The notes beneath the pieces are model-generated. The model was given only the letters and a program-made list of their open reading frames with translations, was not told the origin of the DNA and did no database searches. DNA of 64,000 bases from Bacteroidales bacterium (GTDB lineage Bacteria; Bacteroidota; Bacteroidia; Bacteroidales; F082): NCBI GenBank assembly GCA_028277395.1, contig JANQGJ010000080.1, positions 1 to 64,000 of the forward strand, read 5' to 3'. The stretch's first letter is position 1, and every line of letters begins with the position of its first letter. The position numbers and the translations under genes are program-made. Positions 60,036 through 64,000 of the stretch are shown here, piece by piece.

Positions 60036-61475
60036 TTATTTTTTCTTAGGATTGTTAACTAAATCAGTAATTTTCATGCCAATAAGAAGTATTATGCTTT
60101 CAAGAATAATTGATGGAACAAATGAAGATTTAGGATTGAAACTTTCAGGAGAATTTAATCCCCAAACAAACAAAACCAGATTTATAATGAATGCAGATAA
60201 CAGGCTTATAATTACTGTTTTACGGTAGTTGAATGCATTCTTCTTAATAAGTGCAAATAGCGTAATTGGTGCAAAAATTGTGATAGTTGAAATTCCAACC
60301 ACCATTAAATCAACAATATTTGGGAAAACCATTGCCATAAAAAGAGCTGTAACTCCAAATATAACGGTGGCAACCCTTATCATGAGATGAGCTTTGGCAG
60401 GCGATACAAGCTTCTTACTTCCCCAGCCAACAAAATCCTTAACTGCCGAAATAGAAATAATATTTAAAAAACTATCGCCTGATGACATCAGAGCCGATAA
60501 TAATCCCACAATAGCGAAAGCCATAATGAAACCGCTGCTATGCCTGTCGATGAAGAGATACGCAACACCGGCTGTCTGATCAGGTGAAATTTCCGTGTCG
60601 GTTACCAAACGTACAGCCATTCCTACCATTGGAAAAATTATATAGAAAGGAAGCATTCCCAGTCCGGACCATAACGACACTTTTTTGGCAGTTCTACTAT
60701 CTTTAGCTGCAAGTACCCGTTGCCAAATATCCATACGTGCCAGTACTGACCATGAAAGAAAAATTGGTGTGCCAACCAGGAAAACAATACCAAGCTGGGT
60801 GCCGTTCAACATTTCGGCCGGAAGTTCGTTTAACCTGTTAAAATGTTCTGTGTCAGATAGTATGCCGGGAATAAAAATAAGAAATATCATAATTACTATA
60901 GCAACAAACTGAATAGTATCGGTTATAATAACTCCTGACAAACCTGCAATTGCAGTGTAAGCAATAATAATAAATGCAGAGATTAAAACAGCTGTGGTAT
61001 ATCCTATTTCAAAAGAGAACTTTAACAGACTTGCCATTGCCACAAACTGTGCAGCTAGAATAAAGAAGAAAATAAAAATATTTACTCCGCTAACCGTTGC
61101 TGAAAATATTTTTGAAAATCCTTTCTCATTATCTGAAGTATAGCTGTGATTCAGAAAATGCGGAAAGCTGTAAATATTGTTACTTGAGCCAAAATCACGT
61201 ATTTTTCCGGCATATTTCCACATTATTCCAAACCCTATAACATATGCTATTCCAATGGCAATGGCGGCAAACCCAGATTCATACCCAAGAGCCATAAGAC
61301 CGATAGATGTGCCTCCTCCTACAAAAGTTGCGAGTACTGTAAAAACCAGAGGTAGTGTTTTCGTATTCCTGTTGTTTACAAGATACTGATCAAGGTCAGA
61401 TGTTTTCAGATGCCTTAATGATAAATACACTATTACAACCAGGTACAATACAATAAAAAAAATCAGCCAACCCAT
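60036..61475 (-). CDS. Sodium:solute symporter (SSS family)
   Basis: The 479-residue protein has about 13 membrane segments. The N-terminal VIVYLSLRHLKTSDLDQYLVNNRNTKTLPLVFTVLATFVGGGTSIGLMALGYESGF carries the Na+-coupled SSS features, with further family blocks around SGVNIFIFFFILAAQFVAM, GLLSALMSSGDSFLNIISISAVKDF and IFAPITLFALIKK. The solute is unknown (amino acid, sugar or organic acid types occur). Directly upstream are short tandem repeats (61509-61713); I see no clear promoter between them and the ATG. It is co-transcribed with tadA. Confidence 0.92.
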   Translation of the reverse strand: MGWLIFFIVLYLVVIVYLSLRHLKTSDLDQYLVNNRNTKTLPLVFTVLATFVGGGTSIGLMALGYESGFAAIAIGIAYVIGFGIMWKYAGKIRDFGSSNNIYSFPHFLNHSYTSDNEKGFSKIFSATVSGVNIFIFFFILAAQFVAMASLLKFSFEIGYTTAVLISAFIIIAYTAIAGLSGVIITDTIQFVAIVIMIFLIFIPGILSDTEHFNRLNELPAEMLNGTQLGIVFLVGTPIFLSWSVLARMDIWQRVLAAKDSRTAKKVSLWSGLGMLPFYIIFPMVGMAVRLVTDTEISPDQTAGVAYLFIDRHSSGFIMAFAIVGLLSALMSSGDSFLNIISISAVKDFVGWGSKKLVSPAKAHLMIRVATVIFGVTALFMAMVFPNIVDLMVVGISTITIFAPITLFALIKKNAFNYRKTVIISLLSAFIINLVLFVWGLNSPESFNPKSSFVPSIILESIILLIGMKITDLVNNPKKK

Positions 61476-61508
61476 AACTATATTTTAATCTGTTTTCGAG
61501 TTTGAATC

Positions 61509-61536
61509 ATTGTTCGATTGTTCGATTGCTTCATTG
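61509..61536. repeat. 8-bp tandem repeat (ATTGTTCG units)
   Basis: ATTGTTCG occurs twice perfectly (61509-61524), then once as ATTGCTTC and as a half unit ATTG. The complement (CAATCGAACAATCGAA) resembles the units of the array at 61611-61713, so the two lie in opposite orientation. Confidence 0.75.
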
Positions 61537-61610
61537 TTATATTGTACGAACTAAGCATGATTAAATACTGGTATTTCTGAAGTCTATCATCTTCAAATCA
61601 TCAAATTTTC

Positions 61611-61713
61611 GCACCCAACAATCGAACCATCCAACAATTGAGCCATCCAATAATTGAACCATCCAACAATTGAGCCATCCAATAATCTAGCCATCCAACA
61701 ATTGAACCCATCC
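61611..61713. repeat. 16-bp tandem repeat array, six units
   Basis: Six head-to-tail 16-bp units run from 61611 to 61706, then a partial CCCATCC. The core unit is CCATCCAACAATTGAG. Units 2 and 4 are identical, and the aaC/aaT variants alternate, which gives a 32-bp higher-order period. Most units contain the palindrome CAATTG or its variant TAATTG. It lies between the symporter and the sensor/AlbA gene. Confidence 0.9.
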
Positions 61714-61729
61714 ATTTCAAATTACCAAA

Positions 61730-63301
61730 TCAAAACCTTGCCTTAATATACTCATTAACTTCTTTAAGCGATGATATTTCCGGAGAAGCATTACCTGACC
61801 TGACATAAAATTTTTCAACTTCATTTCCCTGCTTATTTTTGGTTTTAAGAAAAACAGGGTGATCTGATGAAAGGATTTGGATGGAACAGACAGTTTTTCC
61901 ATCAAATTCATGAAAGCTCATACTTAAAAATTCATTGGCAAAAGCAATCCCATATTGATTGTTAATGAGCTTCCTAAGATGAAGTTCAAAATAATCAGCA
62001 TTCTTTTTTCGTAATGTGTTAAAATCGTTTTCCAGTCCCAAAATGTTCATATCATCACTTACACCTATAAACAAAGTCCCTCCTTTGGCATTAGCAAAAG
62101 CAGCAATACTTTTCAGTATAACGTTCTCAAGTATTTTGTTAACTTTTTCCTCATGATAATCCCATCTGAGTGATGATTTAAACTCAACAAATTCTGTTTC
62201 ACCTTCTTTTATTAATGTGAGAATTTCGTTGTCTTCCAATATTGGAATTTCACTGTTATATGTTGTTGAATTTATACCCTTTCTTTTAAAAAACAGCAGA
62301 TATAAAAATACTAAAGTCAAAAGTCCGAAAAAGGCAGACAAATAAATATAAACCATCTCCTGCTTTCGTTCAGTTTCAGCAAGATCGGAAGCTGATATTG
62401 TAACAGCAAAACCATCGACTCCAACAGCCGGTGTCAGGTTTACAATCCTTGTCCAGTAATTTTTGTTGAATTTTTCAAAAGAGTAGGAGTGAGGGTTTTT
62501 TGTTTCTGAATTTTTCCATGTATTAATCAACTTGTCGATATCAACGCTTAATAGTTTATAAGTGTTAATACTTGTAGTATCATTGGTAATAATTGGTGTA
62601 ACAATGCTGTTATCAGTACCTAGTATTGAAACCAACGGGTTTTCAAACCTGAGTACTGAAGCAAAATTCCTGCTGATTTCATGCGCACTGTAAATCAATC
62701 CAACCACAACAGAATCCCCGGTATTATTCAAAGATTTAAATATGATTGAGACGAAATTATTCAGCTCCTGAATTTGTTTTTCCGATGCCCTCCATACGTA
62801 TTCAGATGATTTCAATGAATTAGTGATATGTTCAATATTTTGATCATTGGGAAAAACTCTGTAAACATCGGTCCATTCACTTAATACATCGAGGTTGTTA
62901 TTAAGTCTTTTCCAGCCGGCAAGACTGTCGTTCAGAACTGTATCAAAAGTTGTTGCCCATGATGAATTATCCCTGAATATAATATAGCTGAAGTTTTTTC
63001 CTGACAGAGCCACACCTTTAAGATAACTTTCGGATAATATCAGTTCTGTGAAATAGGCATCAAGTTTTTTATTGTCGGGGTTGCTGAAGTCAGTATTATT
63101 ATTTTTTAATTTAACCTCATTTATAGAAAGTTCCACTGATGACAGAAAGTTTTCCAGGCTGTTTTTAAAAGATGATGAAGCATCGGAAATGATTTCATCA
63201 GCGAAAGTATCTTCTTTGCTTTTAAGCCAGAAAGTAACAAGGCTTGCTATTGTAACAATTAAAAAAATCCCTGCAATCAGGATTTTAAGCTTTTGTGTCA
63301 T
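61730..63301 (-). CDS. Membrane sensor fused to AlbA_2 (Schlafen-type) domain
   Basis: The 523-residue protein starts with a membrane segment (LIAGIFLIVTIASLVTFWL). About 290 periplasmic residues follow, similar in layout to double-Cache/dCACHE sensor domains. A second membrane segment (VYIYLSAFFGLLTLVFLYLLFFKRKG) leads to a cytoplasmic AlbA_2 domain: EGETEFVEFKSSLRWDYHEEKVNK, then KSIAAFANAKGGTLFIGVSDDMNILGLENDF, and KFYVRSGNASPEIS near the end. AlbA_2 domains are found in Schlafen proteins and ATP-binding DNA-associated regulators, usually without membrane sensors. The TATTTTTG -7 is at the complement of 63321-63328. The function (signal-controlled nuclease or regulator) is inferred. Confidence 0.82.
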   Translation of the reverse strand: MTQKLKILIAGIFLIVTIASLVTFWLKSKEDTFADEIISDASSSFKNSLENFLSSVELSINEVKLKNNNTDFSNPDNKKLDAYFTELILSESYLKGVALSGKNFSYIIFRDNSSWATTFDTVLNDSLAGWKRLNNNLDVLSEWTDVYRVFPNDQNIEHITNSLKSSEYVWRASEKQIQELNNFVSIIFKSLNNTGDSVVVGLIYSAHEISRNFASVLRFENPLVSILGTDNSIVTPIITNDTTSINTYKLLSVDIDKLINTWKNSETKNPHSYSFEKFNKNYWTRIVNLTPAVGVDGFAVTISASDLAETERKQEMVYIYLSAFFGLLTLVFLYLLFFKRKGINSTTYNSEIPILEDNEILTLIKEGETEFVEFKSSLRWDYHEEKVNKILENVILKSIAAFANAKGGTLFIGVSDDMNILGLENDFNTLRKKNADYFELHLRKLINNQYGIAFANEFLSMSFHEFDGKTVCSIQILSSDHPVFLKTKNKQGNEVEKFYVRSGNASPEISSLKEVNEYIKARF

Positions 63302-63648
63302 AACTGAAAAATATAATAATCAAAAATATGATTTTTAATTCAATGAAAAAGTCAGGATATGAAAATATGTATGAACGTTTTGCAATGCAGAAGCCTCTGA
63401 GCTGATGTGAAGTTACACTCTCTATTTCAAAAATCTGTGAGGTCTGCCTACATCTGAATCTATGCTTACAATGTTACAATTGAACGTGCCCCACTTTTTA
63501 CAACAGACAATTGAAACATTAGAGCCATGAAATAATCGAACCTGCTTTATCCTGATATTTATAGCGATCATTACTGCAGACAAGCCATCAAACCATTTCC
63601 AAAAGCACAAATCTGCTACAAAGCCTGTGAGTTGAACCATGTACGTAC
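63302..63648. other. Intergenic region between AlbA fusion and queG
   Basis: This 347-bp region has no convincing ORF. It holds the promoter for the sensor/AlbA gene (63321-63328) and several degenerate copies of the repeat motif (ACAATTGAA at 63477 and 63506, AATCGAACC at 63535, GTTGAACCAT at 63631), as scattered remnants. Nothing else is visible. Confidence 0.55.
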
Positions 63649-64000
63649 TTATCCCTTCAAAAAATCAATATTTCTCTTCAGTCCTTTGTATCTTGTTCGC
63701 GACACGGCTGAACCCTTAAAAAGATTATTAAATTTAACCTTATCCATATTATCCCAGTCTTCTTTTTTCATATTAAGCAGTTCATCAGAAGGTTCAAACA
63801 ATTCTTCTGAATGATGTGTTGAAAACCTGTTCCAAGGGCATATATCCTGACAAATATCGCAACCAAATATCCAGTTGTTGAAATAATTCTTTTTGTCTGC
63901 CGGCAGGTCACCATTATATTCAATGGTAAGGTATGATAAACAGCTTCTTGCATCAACAAAGTTATCTTTAATGGCATTTGTTGGGCATGCATCTATACAT
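63649..64000 (-). CDS. queG: Epoxyqueuosine reductase QueG (5' part outside window)
   Basis: The frame comes in from the right edge and stops at 63649-63651. About 116 C-terminal residues are visible. The sequence begins CIDACPTNAI, the end of the first [4Fe-4S] cluster site. It continues with DARSCLSYLTIEYNGDLPADKKNYFNNWIFGCDICQDICPWNRF, the second cluster site and the QueG signature. The reductase uses cobalamin and two Fe-S clusters in the last step of queuosine synthesis on tRNA. The N-terminal part lies outside the window. Confidence 0.93.
   Translation of the reverse strand, partial: CIDACPTNAIKDNFVDARSCLSYLTIEYNGDLPADKKNYFNNWIFGCDICQDICPWNRFSTHHSEELFEPSDELLNMKKEDWDNMDKVKFNNLFKGSAVSRTRYKGLKRNIDFLKG

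Noticed and set aside
61611-61713. CRISPR-like regular repeats
   Set aside because: Units are 16 bp and contiguous without unique spacers, and no cas gene is nearby. This is a plain tandem repeat.

Overview
The window is AT-rich chromosomal DNA from a member of the Bacteroidota. Several things point there: TAnnTTTG promoter elements with few Shine-Dalgarno sequences, TonB-dependent receptors with a carboxypeptidase-regulatory-like N-terminus, DUF4249 and LytS/LytTR genes, and parts of the type IX secretion system (a SprE/PorW lipoprotein, a PorV/PorQ-family barrel, Por-type sorting domains). The gene mix (rubrerythrin-like protein, DXP pathway, MetG with a C-terminal tRNA-binding domain) fits the class Bacteroidia. 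No species can be named from the sequence. I see no phage, IS element, CRISPR array, tRNA or rRNA gene.

Layout. 1-6167 (minus): a cluster with a PqqD-like protein, an ATP-grasp ligase, a PLP-dependent decarboxylase, a urea-transporter/M23-peptidase fusion and a TPR/beta-barrel protein cut by the window edge. This is the best candidate for an undescribed biosynthetic or export system. 6511-12049 (plus): a LytS/LytTR two-component pair, then a TonB receptor with its DUF4249 lipoprotein. 12135-14415: LpxR-like lipid A deacylase, thioredoxin-like protein, outer-membrane barrel. 14724-21973 (plus): an eight-gene drug-efflux type operon in the order TetR, TolC, HlyD, DUF2147, two ABC ATPases and two ABC-2 permeases. 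21988-26491 (minus): a lipoprotein, a COG2509 flavoprotein and a secreted Omp28/PKD protein. 26845-28271 (plus): YitT and a rubrerythrin-like protein. 28485-31901 (minus): RseP, Dxr and an M23 peptidase. 32313-36785 (plus): SprE/PorW, bactofilin, AtpZ/AtpI-like proteins and a small membrane protein.

36895-46233 (plus) is a surface module: a very large TonB-type receptor, a 1479-residue secreted protein and a PorV-family barrel. 46347-53097 holds GreA, a HIT protein, a PurF-like amidotransferase, a GNAT, a C69 dipeptidase, an AI-2E-type permease, an XRE regulator and a divergent coiled-coil mini-gene. 53117-61475 is mostly housekeeping: MetG, an LD-carboxypeptidase, a methyltransferase, a thioredoxin-like protein, MarC, an RluA-type pseudouridine synthase, TadA and a sodium/solute symporter. 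61509-61713 carries short tandem repeats. 61730-63301 is an unusual periplasmic-sensor/AlbA_2 fusion. The window ends in the C-terminal part of queG.

Two themes recur. One is envelope work: efflux, lipid A modification, M23/S66 murein enzymes and T9SS surface proteins. The other is small regulatory DNA that can be read directly: LytTR-like direct repeats, a TetR-type palindrome over a start codon, overlapping divergent promoters and intrinsic terminators. All functional names come from motif recognition by eye; no database search was possible.
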